Shown here: positions 53,395 through 61,885 of the stretch, in pieces
How positions within the stretch are numbered: position 1 is the first letter of the stretch
How the letters are laid out: the number at the start of each line of letters is the position of its first letter
Assembly (NCBI RefSeq): GCF_029537735.1
Contig: NZ_JARPUQ010000001.1
Coordinates: 51,368 to 115,367, forward strand
Length of the DNA stretch: 64,000 bases
Origin: Robiginitalea aestuariiviva
GTDB lineage: Bacteria; Bacteroidota; Bacteroidia; Flavobacteriales; Flavobacteriaceae
Reading direction: 5' to 3'
Made by a program: the position numbers and the translations under genes
The notes under the pieces: model-generated
Seen by the model: the letters and a program-made list of their open reading frames with translations, nothing else
Told to the model about the DNA's origin: nothing
Database searches by the model: none

Positions 53395-54540
53395 TCAGCC
53401 TTTGCGGCCCAACCCGGCGGTAGCCAAAAGCACCAGCAGAGCACAACCCGCAAGCACCCAGAAGGATACCTGCAGGGAATAGCCCTCCGCCAGGTACCCT
53501 AACAGGGGAGGTGTGGCCAGGAACCCCCCATATCCGGCACCGGCAATCAATGCAATGCCCTTGGAGGAATCCACCCCCGGCACCTTCCCGCCAATCCGGA
53601 AGAGCTCCGGGATAATAACCGAGAACCCCAGGCCGATCAGGGCAAACCCGGACAGGGCGGCCAGGGCCCATTCCGTAAGTACGGCGGCGTAGCCGGCCAG
53701 GGCCACCAGGCTGCCCATGCCTACCATACGCACCGAACCGATTTTACGGCTGATGCCGTCGCCCAGAAAGCGCCCCAGGGTCATGGTGGTGGAAAAGGCC
53801 AGGAACCCGCTGCCCCATAGCCAGGCTGGTGCCTGGCTGACCTCTTTCAGGTACAGGGCGCTCCAGTCTACCACAGCGCCTTCGCCCCCCATCACCACAA
53901 AGGAAATGACCGCCAGCAGCAAGAGGGGTTTAAGCAACCCCAGGTTTACCCCTTCCTGATGTACCGGGGCCGCGGTGATGTGCAGGTATTGCCGGCGCAG
54001 GTAAAGGTTAATCCCGAAAACCACTACCACCACAGCGGCCATATGCAGGGGCGGGAGCCCCACAAAAGGGATCAGGAAGCTGCCCAGCCCGGCCAGTACG
54101 CCCCCCAGGCTGAAGAACCCATGGGCCGCAGACATAAAGTGCTGCTGGTCTTCCTTTTCGATTTCCGTCACCAGGGTATTCATGGAAATGTCCGTAAAGC
54201 CGTTGCTCATCCCGAACAGGTACAGGGCCGCCATCAGGGAAATGTAATCCCAGGCCAGCAGGGGCAGCAGGGCGGCAAGGCTGCTGGAAACCACCCCATA
54301 CCAGGTGGCTCGCCCCACCCCCAGGCGGTTGATCAGGCGGGAGGCAATGGGGAAAATGGTAAACACCCCCAGGGAGAGGAAAAAGATGGCAATCCCCAAC
54401 TGGGCCTTGTCAATCTCCAGGCGCGCCTGCACCCTGGGGATATAGATGGCCCAGGTCCCGAACCAGAGGTTCAGGCTGGCAAAGACCCAGGCCGGGGCAA
54501 AATACCGGCGGCGGGTGAGGATGAGTTTCAGGGAGTTCAA
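53395..54540 (-). CDS. MFS transporter
   Basis: 381 aa with about 12 hydrophobic segments, typical of the major facilitator family. The conserved loop between TM2 and TM3 reads FPIASRLINRLGVGRA near 66-81, and a second pseudo-repeat is LGRFLGDGISRKIGSVRMV near 235-253. FGMSNGFTDISMNTLVTE resembles the FucP/YbjJ-type sub-family of sugar or drug transporters. Substrate unknown. It is 29 bp after kynU and probably shares its transcript, so a tryptophan-breakdown intermediate is one candidate, but this is only context. Confidence 0.85.
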   Translation of the reverse strand: MNSLKLILTRRRYFAPAWVFASLNLWFGTWAIYIPRVQARLEIDKAQLGIAIFFLSLGVFTIFPIASRLINRLGVGRATWYGVVSSSLAALLPLLAWDYISLMAALYLFGMSNGFTDISMNTLVTEIEKEDQQHFMSAAHGFFSLGGVLAGLGSFLIPFVGLPPLHMAAVVVVVFGINLYLRRQYLHITAAPVHQEGVNLGLLKPLLLLAVISFVVMGGEGAVVDWSALYLKEVSQAPAWLWGSGFLAFSTTMTLGRFLGDGISRKIGSVRMVGMGSLVALAGYAAVLTEWALAALSGFALIGLGFSVIIPELFRIGGKVPGVDSSKGIALIAGAGYGGFLATPPLLGYLAEGYSLQVSFWVLAGCALLVLLATAGLGRKG

Positions 54541-54569
54541 GGGTGGTTGTTTTTAGGGACCCGGGGGGC

Positions 54570-55847
54570 TTAGCCCTTGCCTTTGGCCTGGATTCCGGTT
54601 TTCAGGATCTGGCCAAAGCGGTACATATCGACAAAGGAACAATAGAAAGGCGCCGGGGCCAGCCGGATAACGTTGGGTTCCCTCCAGTCCGCAATCACCC
54701 CCTGAGCCATCAGGTAATCAAAAAGGGGGCGCCCCTCCCCGTGCAAAAAGACCGAAAGCTGGCATCCCCGAGCCGGGGGCGTTATGATTTCGAAGGTGCT
54801 GTCTACCTCCCGGTCAACCTCCTTCAGGATGAATTCCAGATAGGCGGTGAGTTTGCGGCTTTTGGCCTGCAGGGCCTCCATGCCCACCTGCTCAAAGAGT
54901 TTCAGGGAGGCCAGTAGCGGAGCCAGGGAGAGGATGGGCGGGTTGCTCAGTTGCCAGGCATCCGCACAGGGGGCGGCATCAAATTCCGGTTCCATCAGAA
55001 AGCGGGTTTCCCGCCGGGTGCCCCACCATCCCTCAAAGCGGGGCAGGTCTTCCCGCCCCAGGTGGCGCTGGTGGATAAACACCCCGGAGGCATTGCCCGG
55101 GCCGCTGTTCAGGTATTTGTAGGTGCACCAGGCGGCAAAATCCACCCCCCATTCATGCAATTTAAGGGGTACATTACCGGCGGCATGGGCCAGGTCCCAA
55201 CCTACGGCAGCCCCGGCATCTTGGGCCGCGCGGGTAATGGACTCCATATCGAAAACCTGCCCGTTGTAGTAGTTCACCCCGCCCATGAGTACCAGGGCCA
55301 GTTCGTCTTTATGCTGCGCGATGGCCTCCAGCACATCCGGGGTGCGCCAATGGTGTTCTCCCGGGCGTTTGCGAACCTCCACCAGGGCTTCGGCCGGGTC
55401 CAGCCCGTGGAAGCGGAGCTGGCTCTTAAGCATGTACTGGTCCGAGGGGAAGGCCTTTTCCTCGCAGAGGATCTTGACCCGCTTGCCCCGGGGCCGGTAA
55501 AAGGAAACCATGAGCAGGTGCAGGTTCACCGTCAGGGTATTCATGACCGTGACCTCCTCCGGCATGGCCCCTACAATGGCGGCCATGGGGGCCCGAAGGG
55601 CTTCGTGGTAGGTCCACCAGGGCCGGTCGGCTTTAAAGTGGCCCTCTACCGCCAGGGCTTCCCAGTCCTGCATGACCTCATCTACAGCAGCCCTCGCCCC
55701 CCTGGGCTGCAACCCCAGGGAATTCCCGGTAAAATAGATCACGTCCTTCCCCCCTTCCTGAGGAAAGAGGAATTCCTCCCGGAAGGGGGCCAGGGGGTCT
55801 TCCCGGTCCAGGGACCGGGCAAAGGCTTCGGTATTCTGAAACTCCAT
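54570..55847 (-). CDS. kynU: Kynureninase
   Basis: 425 aa. PLP enzyme that cleaves (3-hydroxy)kynurenine to (3-hydroxy)anthranilate and alanine. IYFTGNSLGLQPRGARAAVDE near 37-57 is the characteristic N-terminal motif, GWDLAHAAGNVPLKLHEWG near 217-235 holds the PLP Asp, AAWCTYKYLNSGPG near 240-252 the catalytic Lys, and GNASGVFIHQRH follows. The ATG at 55847 is preferred because the family begins there and a perfect -7 element lies just upstream (55869-55862). Together with kmo it points to the kynurenine route. The MFS gene follows in the operon. Confidence 0.95.
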   Translation of the reverse strand: MEFQNTEAFARSLDREDPLAPFREEFLFPQEGGKDVIYFTGNSLGLQPRGARAAVDEVMQDWEALAVEGHFKADRPWWTYHEALRAPMAAIVGAMPEEVTVMNTLTVNLHLLMVSFYRPRGKRVKILCEEKAFPSDQYMLKSQLRFHGLDPAEALVEVRKRPGEHHWRTPDVLEAIAQHKDELALVLMGGVNYYNGQVFDMESITRAAQDAGAAVGWDLAHAAGNVPLKLHEWGVDFAAWCTYKYLNSGPGNASGVFIHQRHLGREDLPRFEGWWGTRRETRFLMEPEFDAAPCADAWQLSNPPILSLAPLLASLKLFEQVGMEALQAKSRKLTAYLEFILKEVDREVDSTFEIITPPARGCQLSVFLHGEGRPLFDYLMAQGVIADWREPNVIRLAPAPFYCSFVDMYRFGQILKTGIQAKGKG

Positions 55848-55861
55848 GGCGATGTTTTGGC

Positions 55862-55869
55862 CAAAAATA
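55862..55869 (-). promoter_or_regulatory. -7 promoter element of the kynU-MFS operon
   Basis: TATTTTTG on the minus strand, a perfect TAnnTTTG, 14 bases before the ATG at 55847. It excludes the longer upstream reading. Confidence 0.62.
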
Positions 55870-56010
55870 CGACGATCCGGGCAAAAAGCGGGAAGGTCTG
55901 CGGCGATCTGCCAGGGAAGGCCTGCAAGGGGGTTGCGGGGTTGGGGGGTATTTTGGAATTGGGTGGGATGGCGGGGGGACCCCCTCCGCAAAAAAATAAA
56001 AAAACCGAGG

Positions 56011-56478
56011 CTACTCCTCCCCTTTCCGCAGCCGCATTTCCAGGATATGCGGCCTGAATCCAAACTTCTCATACGCCCTAAGCGCCGGGTGGTTCCCGGA
56101 ATACACCGTGAGGCGCATCTCGGTAAGCCCCTGCTCCAGGGCCCACTCCCGAAGCACGGCCATCACCTGCCCGTTCAGGCCCTGCCCGCGGAATTCGGGG
56201 AGCGTATACATAAAGCCAAACAGCGCATAGGCAGCATGGTCCAGGTAATGCCGTGGGGTGCGGCGGGCCGCATAGCCACAACTGACTACCTGCCCATCGG
56301 CCTCGGCCACCACCAGGTGTGTATGCGGGTCTTCCAGCATGGCTGGCAGGTCGTAATAGGCCACCGGGTTGGGCCGGATGGTCGGGTCAAAAGGGCGCTC
56401 ATCGCGGATAAGGCCCTGCTCCATGTCGCGCAGCACGGGCAGGTCGGATGTGCGGGCGGGTCTGATGGTTGCCTCCAT
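56011..56478 (-). CDS. GNAT family N-acetyltransferase
   Basis: 155 aa. The GNAT fold is clear: ATIRPARTSDLPVLRDM at the N-terminus, LFGFMYTLPEFRGQGLNGQVMAVLREWAL near 87-114 with the acetyl-CoA pyrophosphate loop (RGQGLN, Q/RxxGxG/A), and YSGNHPALRAYEKFGFRPH near 124-142 as the C-terminal signature. A free-standing acetyltransferase; substrate unknown. It lies between kynU and the O-methyltransferase with 163 bp on its left, where the last T-rich stretch is seen but no clear terminator. TACTTTCG (56504-56497) is a near-consensus -7. Confidence 0.93.
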   Translation of the reverse strand: MEATIRPARTSDLPVLRDMEQGLIRDERPFDPTIRPNPVAYYDLPAMLEDPHTHLVVAEADGQVVSCGYAARRTPRHYLDHAAYALFGFMYTLPEFRGQGLNGQVMAVLREWALEQGLTEMRLTVYSGNHPALRAYEKFGFRPHILEMRLRKGEE

Positions 56479-56573
56479 TGCCTATAGGTTGGGATTCGAA
56501 AGTAAGGAATTCCCGGGAGGGTGCCACGGCATTTTCAGCCCATACCGCCTCTGATGTTCTTGTGGGGATTCCC

Positions 56574-56581
56574 TACTTTTG
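56574..56581 (+). promoter_or_regulatory. -7 promoter element of the O-methyltransferase gene
   Basis: TACTTTTG, a perfect TAnnTTTG, 18 bases before the ATG at 56600. Confidence 0.6.
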
Positions 56582-56599
56582 GACAAAGCCTGTACGCCC

Positions 56600-57241
56600 A
56601 TGCATTTTCTGTCGCCCCAACTGGAAGATTACATTGCCCGCTGCAGCGAGGAAGAACCCGAGCTCCTGCAAGAACTCACCCGGGAAACCCACCTGAAAGT
56701 GCTGCGCCCCCGCATGATCACGGGGCATTTCCAGGGGCGGGTCCTGAGCCTGATCTCCCGCCTGGCACATCCGAGAAACATTCTTGAAATTGGGACCTAT
56801 ACCGGGTATTCCGCCCTTTGCCTGGCCGAGGGGATGGCTGCAGACGGAGCCCTGCACACTGTAGACCTGAATCCGGAACTGGAGGAAATGCAGCGCAGGT
56901 ACTTTGATCGCAGCCCCTACGGGGATCGGATTTTCCAACACCTGGGCCCGGCCCTGGAAGTTATCCCCAAACTGGACCTGACCTTCGACCTGGTCTTTAT
57001 CGATGCGGAAAAAAAGGAATACCCCGACTACCTGGAAGCCGTCCTCCCCAAGACCCGGAAAGGCGGCCTCATCCTGCTGGACAATGTGCTCTGGTCCGGG
57101 AAGGTACTGGACCCCCCGGAGAAAAAAGACAAGGTTACTCCCATCCTGCAGGAACTGAATGCGCGCCTGCCTTCGGACCGCAGGCTTCGGACCGTATTGC
57201 TGCCCATCCGGGACGGGCTTACCGTATGTACCGTGGAATAA
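56600..57241 (+). CDS. SAM-dependent O-methyltransferase (catechol OMT-like)
   Basis: 213 aa. Methyltransferase 3 family. GHFQGRVLSLISRLAHPRNILEIGTYTGYSALCLA near 40-75 holds SAM motif I (EIGTYTG), HTVDLNPE near 86 binds the adenosine ribose, DLVFIDAEKKEYPDYLE near 127-143 and ILLDNVLWSGKV near 155-166 are the metal-binding Asp/Asn motifs. These enzymes methylate catechols, flavonoids or similar compounds with a divalent ion. The substrate is unknown. The ATG at 56600 is taken since a TTG start would lie in the -7 element. Convergent with PAP2 (23-bp overlap). Confidence 0.93.
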   Translation: MHFLSPQLEDYIARCSEEEPELLQELTRETHLKVLRPRMITGHFQGRVLSLISRLAHPRNILEIGTYTGYSALCLAEGMAADGALHTVDLNPELEEMQRRYFDRSPYGDRIFQHLGPALEVIPKLDLTFDLVFIDAEKKEYPDYLEAVLPKTRKGGLILLDNVLWSGKVLDPPEKKDKVTPILQELNARLPSDRRLRTVLLPIRDGLTVCTVE

Positions 57242-57779
57242 GGCGCTGGTACAACCCGTACCAGGCCATGGCTATCGCAATCCCCACCAGAGTCCCCACC
57301 AGGATGTCGATCGGATAGTGTACCCCTACATAAATCCGGCTGAAGGCAAAGAGCAACGGCCAGAGAAACAGCAAGGCGGCCCAACGGAAATGCGGCCTTA
57401 AAAAGAGGAAAACCAGGGTGCTGATGGAAAAGGAAGTGGAGGCATGGCCCGAAAAGAAACTAAAGGAGGAAGGGCGCCTCAGGATGCGGATCAGCGTATT
57501 GACCTGCGGCTCGTTGTTGGGGCGCAGCCGCCCCACCCACTCCTTGGTCAGGTCTGTGAGCAACAGCATAAACCCCAGCATCAGCAGGGTAGCCAGCAAG
57601 ATCGCTGCCCCTTCCCTTCGGCCGTACTTCCAGAACAACAATGCGGCCAGCAGCAGGAATAACGGGATCCAGGTGGCTATATCGGTTACGGCCTGCCAGA
57701 AGCCGTCATAGGACTCAATGCCCAGGCTGTTCAGGTAGATCAGGGTCTCGCGGTCCCATTGCAGGAGGTGTTCCAGCAT
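57219..57779 (-). CDS. PAP2 family phosphatase
   Basis: 186 aa, membrane protein with about five hydrophobic helices. The phosphatase motifs are KEWVGRLRP near 78-86, SFFSGHAS near 106-113 and SRIYVGVHYPIDILVG near 149-164, with the catalytic His residues in the last two. Such enzymes dephosphorylate undecaprenyl diphosphate, phosphatidic acid or lipid A; the exact lipid is unknown. The start is 9 bp after the tatA-like stop, so they are co-transcribed. The end overlaps the convergent O-methyltransferase gene. Confidence 0.91.
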   Translation of the reverse strand: MLEHLLQWDRETLIYLNSLGIESYDGFWQAVTDIATWIPLFLLLAALLFWKYGRREGAAILLATLLMLGFMLLLTDLTKEWVGRLRPNNEPQVNTLIRILRRPSSFSFFSGHASTSFSISTLVFLFLRPHFRWAALLFLWPLLFAFSRIYVGVHYPIDILVGTLVGIAIAMAWYGLYQRLIPRYIR

Positions 57780-57788
57780 AGTGCAGGA

Positions 57789-58067
57789 TTATTTGCGGCT
57801 AATGGTGCCGCCTACGTCGTCCAGGTTCCGTTTTACGGCCTGGATGTCTTCTTCGATCTCCTTGGTAAAGGAAGTATCGATACCTTGTTTTTCGGCGCTT
57901 TTGTGGATTTCGCGCTTAATGTCTTCGGTGGCGTCCTTAAGCTGGCGCATGCCTTTACCCAATCCCTTGGCAATACCTGGGATCTTATCCGCGCCAAATA
58001 CCATCACCACAATGAAGAGGATGAAAAAGATTTCGGCGCCGCTGATAAAAAGTAATACGGTAGACAT
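57789..58067 (-). CDS. tatA: Sec-independent translocase component TatA/E
   Basis: 92 aa. One transmembrane helix (FISGAEIFFILFIVVMVFGADKIPGIAKGLGKG, residues 8-40) with the FGADKIPxxAKxLGK hinge of the TatA family, then an amphipathic helix and an acidic and basic tail. TatA forms the pore for folded proteins; tatC is not in the window. The perfect -7 element lies only 4 bases before the ATG, so the message may have almost no leader. PAP2 follows in the operon. Confidence 0.9.
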   Translation of the reverse strand: MSTVLLFISGAEIFFILFIVVMVFGADKIPGIAKGLGKGMRQLKDATEDIKREIHKSAEKQGIDTSFTKEIEEDIQAVKRNLDDVGGTISRK

Positions 58068-58071
58068 AGCA

Positions 58072-58079
58072 CAAATATA
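58072..58079 (-). promoter_or_regulatory. -7 promoter element of tatA, next to the start codon
   Basis: TATATTTG on the minus strand, a perfect TAnnTTTG. Only 4 bases separate it from the ATG. Confidence 0.55.
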
Positions 58080-58103
58080 ATCAAGTTTAAGACCTCCCCA
58101 TAA

Positions 58104-58137
58104 AAAAAGTCCCGATGGGCAACATCGGGACTTTTTC
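58104..58137. terminator. Terminator after the M1 peptidase gene
   Basis: Stem AAAAAGTCCCGATG / CATCGGGACTTTTT, loop GGCAA. It ends the minus-strand peptidase message just before tatA and has T-runs on both strands. Confidence 0.9.
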
Positions 58138-58150
58138 AGGTTTTACGGGC

Positions 58151-60460
58151 TTAGCGACCTTTGATCTGCTCCTTGAATTGCTCGAATTCGGAAGGGGATT
58201 TATCGGCCGGCCACTGGTTGTTGGCCGTATCGATATCCGCCGTTTCGGCGTCCGGGTCTACCATAATCCCCACCAACTCCTTGGTGGAGGAAATCACCCG
58301 GCTTACCTCCTGGTCATTCTTGCGCCAGATCTCCGGGGGGTAGGTTACCCGCTCGGTAGAGCCGTCTGCATAGGTGTATTCCACAATCAGGGGCATGGGG
58401 ATGCCTCCCGGCTTATCAAAGGTTACCTCGTAGAAAAACTTGGGTTCCTCTACCCGGTTGCGCTCCTCGGCTGTCATGTTATCCATCATAAACTCCTTCA
58501 GCGGCTGGGAAACCTCGGAGGGTTTCTTGCCCTTCAGATTGGGGTCGTAGTCCTCGCTGTCTTCTTCCGCCAGGTACACCAGGGGCGGCAGCTGGGCTTC
58601 GGTAATCCCGTTGTTGGCCATGTATTCCTTCATTTGCTGGGTAGGCTTGTCGGATACATAGTATTTCTTCACGCCCTTTACTCCGATATCCACATAATCG
58701 GTGGTGTAGAACCAGGACCTCCAGAACCAGTCCAGGTCTACAGCAGAAGCATCTTCCATGGTGCGGAAGAAATCCTCCGGGGTGGGGTGCTTGAATTTCC
58801 AGCGCTGGGCATAGGTCTTAAACGCGTGGTCAAACAGCTCGCGGCCCATTACGGTTTCCCGCAGGATGTTCAGGGCGGTAGCCGGCTTGGCATAGGCGTT
58901 GGGGCCCAGCTGGTACACGTTCTCAGGGTTAGCCATAATGGGGGCAATAAAACTCTGGTCGCCCGCCATATAGGGCACAATAGCCGCAGGGGCGCCACGG
59001 CGGGAAGGGTAGTTCTCGTTGGGTTCGATCACCTGGGGATAAGCCTCGCCAAACTCCTGTTCGGCCAGGTATTGCATAAAGGTATCCAGGCCTTCGTCCA
59101 TCCAGCCCCACTGCCGCTCGTCGGAGTTCACGATCATGGGGAAGAAGTTGTGGCCCACCTCGTGAATAATCACGGAAATCATGCCGTATTTTACTCGGTC
59201 GGAATAGGTGCCGTCCTCATTGGGCCGCCCGTAGTTCCAGCATATCATCGGATATTCCATCCCCTGGTTTTTGGCGTGTACGGAAATGGCCTTGTGATAG
59301 GGGTAGTCGAAGGTGTGGGCCGAGTAGCTTTTTAGGGTGCTGGCCACCACCTTGGTAGAGAGGTCTTCCCACAGGGGGTTCCCTTCCTTGGGGTAGAGGG
59401 AAACAGCCATCACGTCCCGGTTGCCCAGTTTTACGGCCATCATATCCCAGATAAATTTCCGGGAGGTGGCAAAGCCGAAATCACGCACATTGCTGGCCTT
59501 GAACTTCCAGGTTTTGGTCTTGTCCGCAAAGCCCTTCTCTGCGGCTTCGGCCTCTTCCTGGGTCACGATCATCACCGGCTCGTCGTAGGTCTTTTTGGCC
59601 TGCTCGTAGCGGCGCATCATTTCCCGGCTGAACACTTCCTTCCGGTTCTGCAATTCCCCGGTGGCATCCAGCACGTGGTCTGCCGGCACGGTAATATTAA
59701 CCTCGTAGTCTCCGAACGGCAGGGCGAATTCACCGCTACCCCAGAACTGGTGGTTCTGCCAGCCTTCTACATCGGAGTACACGGCCATACGGGGGAAGAA
59801 CTGGGCAATCACATAGGCCCGGTTCCCGTCTTTTTCAAAATACTCGAATCCGGAGCGGGCGCGGTTAACGGTGTGGTCCGGGATGTTGTACCACCATTTG
59901 ATGCTAAAGGAGATGCTGGCGCCACTGGCCAGGGGCTGCGGGATGTTTACCCGCATCATGGTCTGGTTAATGGTGTAGGAAAGCGGCTTGCCGCCAGCAT
60001 CCCGCACGTATTCGATGTTAAAGCCGCCGTCGAAGGGTTCGCCCAGGTATTCCCCGGCAAAGCTGCCGGTGCGGTAGGCCAGGGGCACTCCGTTACCATT
60101 GCGCAGGGGGGATTTGGAATCCTTGGCCCGTACGTTCTGGTCCAGCTGCACCCAGAGGAATTCCAGGTTGTCCGGAGAGTTGTTGTGGTAGGTAATGGTT
60201 TCCTCCCCGTAGATTTTGGCGTTTTTATCGTCCAGGGTGATGTCCATGCGATAGTCCGCCTGTTGCTGGTAGTAGTCCGGCCCGGGGGCGCCGCTGGCCG
60301 AACGGAAGGTATTCGGGGTGGCAAATTCCTGGTAGAGCTGGCGAAACTTGCTTTGGTTTAAATGCCCCGGTTGCTTTTCGGGGGCCGCAGGTTCTTCCTG
60401 GGCAAACATCGCTATCCCCGAAAGAAACAGGGCAGCGGAAAGAATGGCTTTACATTTCAT
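58151..60460 (-). CDS. M1 family metallopeptidase
   Basis: 769 aa. Signal peptide (ILSAALFLSGIAMFAQ, residues 5-20). Gluzincin site: VIIHEVGHNFFPMIVNSDERQWGWMDEGLDTFMQY near 427-461, HEVGH with the third ligand Glu in WMDEGLDTF. GMEYPMICW near 393-400 stands where the GAMEN-type substrate motif lies. An N-terminal beta-sandwich (YHNNSPDNLEFLWVQLDQNV) and a C-terminal part with DTANNQWP follow. It is secreted to the periplasm or outside and likely removes N-terminal residues from peptides. Last gene of an operon behind DUF6702 and two CarboxypepD-like genes. It ends at the terminator above. Confidence 0.92.
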   Translation of the reverse strand: MKCKAILSAALFLSGIAMFAQEEPAAPEKQPGHLNQSKFRQLYQEFATPNTFRSASGAPGPDYYQQQADYRMDITLDDKNAKIYGEETITYHNNSPDNLEFLWVQLDQNVRAKDSKSPLRNGNGVPLAYRTGSFAGEYLGEPFDGGFNIEYVRDAGGKPLSYTINQTMMRVNIPQPLASGASISFSIKWWYNIPDHTVNRARSGFEYFEKDGNRAYVIAQFFPRMAVYSDVEGWQNHQFWGSGEFALPFGDYEVNITVPADHVLDATGELQNRKEVFSREMMRRYEQAKKTYDEPVMIVTQEEAEAAEKGFADKTKTWKFKASNVRDFGFATSRKFIWDMMAVKLGNRDVMAVSLYPKEGNPLWEDLSTKVVASTLKSYSAHTFDYPYHKAISVHAKNQGMEYPMICWNYGRPNEDGTYSDRVKYGMISVIIHEVGHNFFPMIVNSDERQWGWMDEGLDTFMQYLAEQEFGEAYPQVIEPNENYPSRRGAPAAIVPYMAGDQSFIAPIMANPENVYQLGPNAYAKPATALNILRETVMGRELFDHAFKTYAQRWKFKHPTPEDFFRTMEDASAVDLDWFWRSWFYTTDYVDIGVKGVKKYYVSDKPTQQMKEYMANNGITEAQLPPLVYLAEEDSEDYDPNLKGKKPSEVSQPLKEFMMDNMTAEERNRVEEPKFFYEVTFDKPGGIPMPLIVEYTYADGSTERVTYPPEIWRKNDQEVSRVISSTKELVGIMVDPDAETADIDTANNQWPADKSPSEFEQFKEQIKGR

Positions 60461-60524
60461 ATTGGTTTGTTCGATTTTTTGACGCGGGAAATTAACATTT
60501 TAGACCCAAAAGCTGTGGAAAGTG

Positions 60525-61028
60525 TTACAAGTTTAACATTCCTTTATTGTTCTCGCGCACCAGCACCAGGCTGTGCTTCTTGCCCAGTGCCTTCAGGTGG
60601 ACCAGGTTTTTCTGCTCTTCGAACATATCTGTCAGCAGGTCGTTGCGCACCCCGATGCTCGTTAGCGTACCGGCCTCCAGGTTGGGCACTTCCAGGTAAC
60701 AAACCAGCAGGTCCTTGTCCGTGCGTGTACCCAGGAAGGTGTATTCCACCGGGTCCCCGTTTACCTCCAGGGCAAATTTGGCCCGGAAATACCGCTCTAT
60801 ATACGCCTTGGCCAGGGGGGATTCCTCCGGGGTACCCAGGCCGGCCTTCAGGTCATAACGCTCCAGCAGGGTCGCTTCCAGGTCGTCGATAAAAATCCGG
60901 CTGATCACCTGCAGGGAGGCGTTCTTTTCGGAGTACTCCACGTTGGTCACGCTTACATAAAATTTGTGGGCCAGGCCAAAGCTGCTCAGGGTCAGTACCA
61001 GGGCCAATAAAAGGATGCGTTGTTTCAT
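60525..61028 (-). CDS. DUF6702 family protein
   Basis: 167 aa. Signal peptide (ILLLALVLTLSSFGLAHKF, residues 4-21). The mature part begins AHKFYVSVTNVEYSEK and continues ISRIFIDDLEATLLERY near 48-64 and the late pattern LEAGTLTSIGVRNDLLTDMF, as seen in a Bacteroidota family next to M1 peptidases. Function unknown; probably periplasmic. The ATG at 61028 is preferred because the upstream extension has no signal peptide. It lies between the CarboxypepD-like pair and the M1 peptidase in one transcription direction, with 64 bp to the peptidase. Confidence 0.82.
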   Translation of the reverse strand: MKQRILLLALVLTLSSFGLAHKFYVSVTNVEYSEKNASLQVISRIFIDDLEATLLERYDLKAGLGTPEESPLAKAYIERYFRAKFALEVNGDPVEYTFLGTRTDKDLLVCYLEVPNLEAGTLTSIGVRNDLLTDMFEEQKNLVHLKALGKKHSLVLVRENNKGMLNL

Positions 61029-61075
61029 TTTCTTGCGTTTCGAAGTATTTCTTGCAACAGCCATGCCAGAACCGG

Positions 61076-61885
61076 TTAATCCGCCACGGAATTATACCCC
61101 CGGTATTCGTTGCTCTTCCGCCTCAGAAAAGCCCATAGGCGCAACCGGTCTCCGGAATCGGCCACCGGTTCAAAGAGGGAATCCACTTCGCAAAAATACA
61201 GGAAGTCCGGGATGCGGCCCGCGGGGATGCCCAGTTCCCGGATCAGTACGCTGTCCGTAAACTGCACCCGTAGCTGCTCTGCCTTGGCATAGCGCCGTTC
61301 GTAGGCCAGTTGTTTTTTGAGCTGTTTGGTGCGGCCGGTAATGGCGTTCAGGATGGGGTTCAGGGGTACAATACCCGCCCCCGTGGTGGCCTCGTTCAGG
61401 CGGTTTTCGGTCGGGGTGAATTTGCGGGCATTGGCATTGGGCAACCCCAGGGTCCAGGCGTTTACCACTTCCTTTTCCGGCAGGCGCTCCAGGTCCCGCG
61501 TCAGGTCTCCCGTAAGGTGATAGGGAGTCACCACCACCTCGTCCAGTTCATTCACAAAGGGTTCCAGGGGCACGGTAATCTCCGGGGCCTCCAGCATGGC
61601 CTGGCTCACCACCAGGGAAGTCCGTCGGTAGCGAACGGCCGAAAAAAGCAATGTATCCCCGGCCTGTGCTGCCAGGAAGAAATACCCTGTGGGGTTGGTG
61701 ATGGTAGCGGTCTGGGCAGAGAGGTTCAGCACGTGTACATCCGTGATGCCCTGCCCCTCTTCCACCACCTGCCCGCGCAACAGCCCGCCTTGCTGTGCCC
61801 GCAAAGGGCCCGGCAGGATGCAGAGGAACAAGAGTCCCCAAAAGGCCAGGGCTCCCCTATTCCAGGGTCTTGTGGAAAGCCTCAC
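61076..61885 (-). CDS. CarboxypepD_reg-like domain protein (GTG start)
   Basis: 269 aa. Signal peptide (GALAFWGLLFLCILPGPLRAQ, residues 10-30). Then a carboxypeptidase-regulatory-like beta-sandwich: LLRGQVVEEGQGITDVHVLNLS near 35-55 and TNPTGYFFLAAQAGDTLLFSAV near 64-85, with LDEVVVTPYHLTGDLTRDL near 114-132 as in TonB-receptor plug starts. The C-terminal part (LIRELGIPAGRIPDFLYFCE) parallels the next gene. The GTG at 61885 is chosen because it gives the signal peptide; it lies 29 bp inside the preceding gene. Role unknown. Confidence 0.78.
   Translation of the reverse strand: MRLSTRPWNRGALAFWGLLFLCILPGPLRAQQGGLLRGQVVEEGQGITDVHVLNLSAQTATITNPTGYFFLAAQAGDTLLFSAVRYRRTSLVVSQAMLEAPEITVPLEPFVNELDEVVVTPYHLTGDLTRDLERLPEKEVVNAWTLGLPNANARKFTPTENRLNEATTGAGIVPLNPILNAITGRTKQLKKQLAYERRYAKAEQLRVQFTDSVLIRELGIPAGRIPDFLYFCEVDSLFEPVADSGDRLRLWAFLRRKSNEYRGYNSVAD

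Noticed and set aside
58115..59335. A 406-codon frame antisense to the M1 peptidase gene
   Set aside because: Same reason: catalytic motifs are on the minus strand and the antisense protein has no family resemblance.
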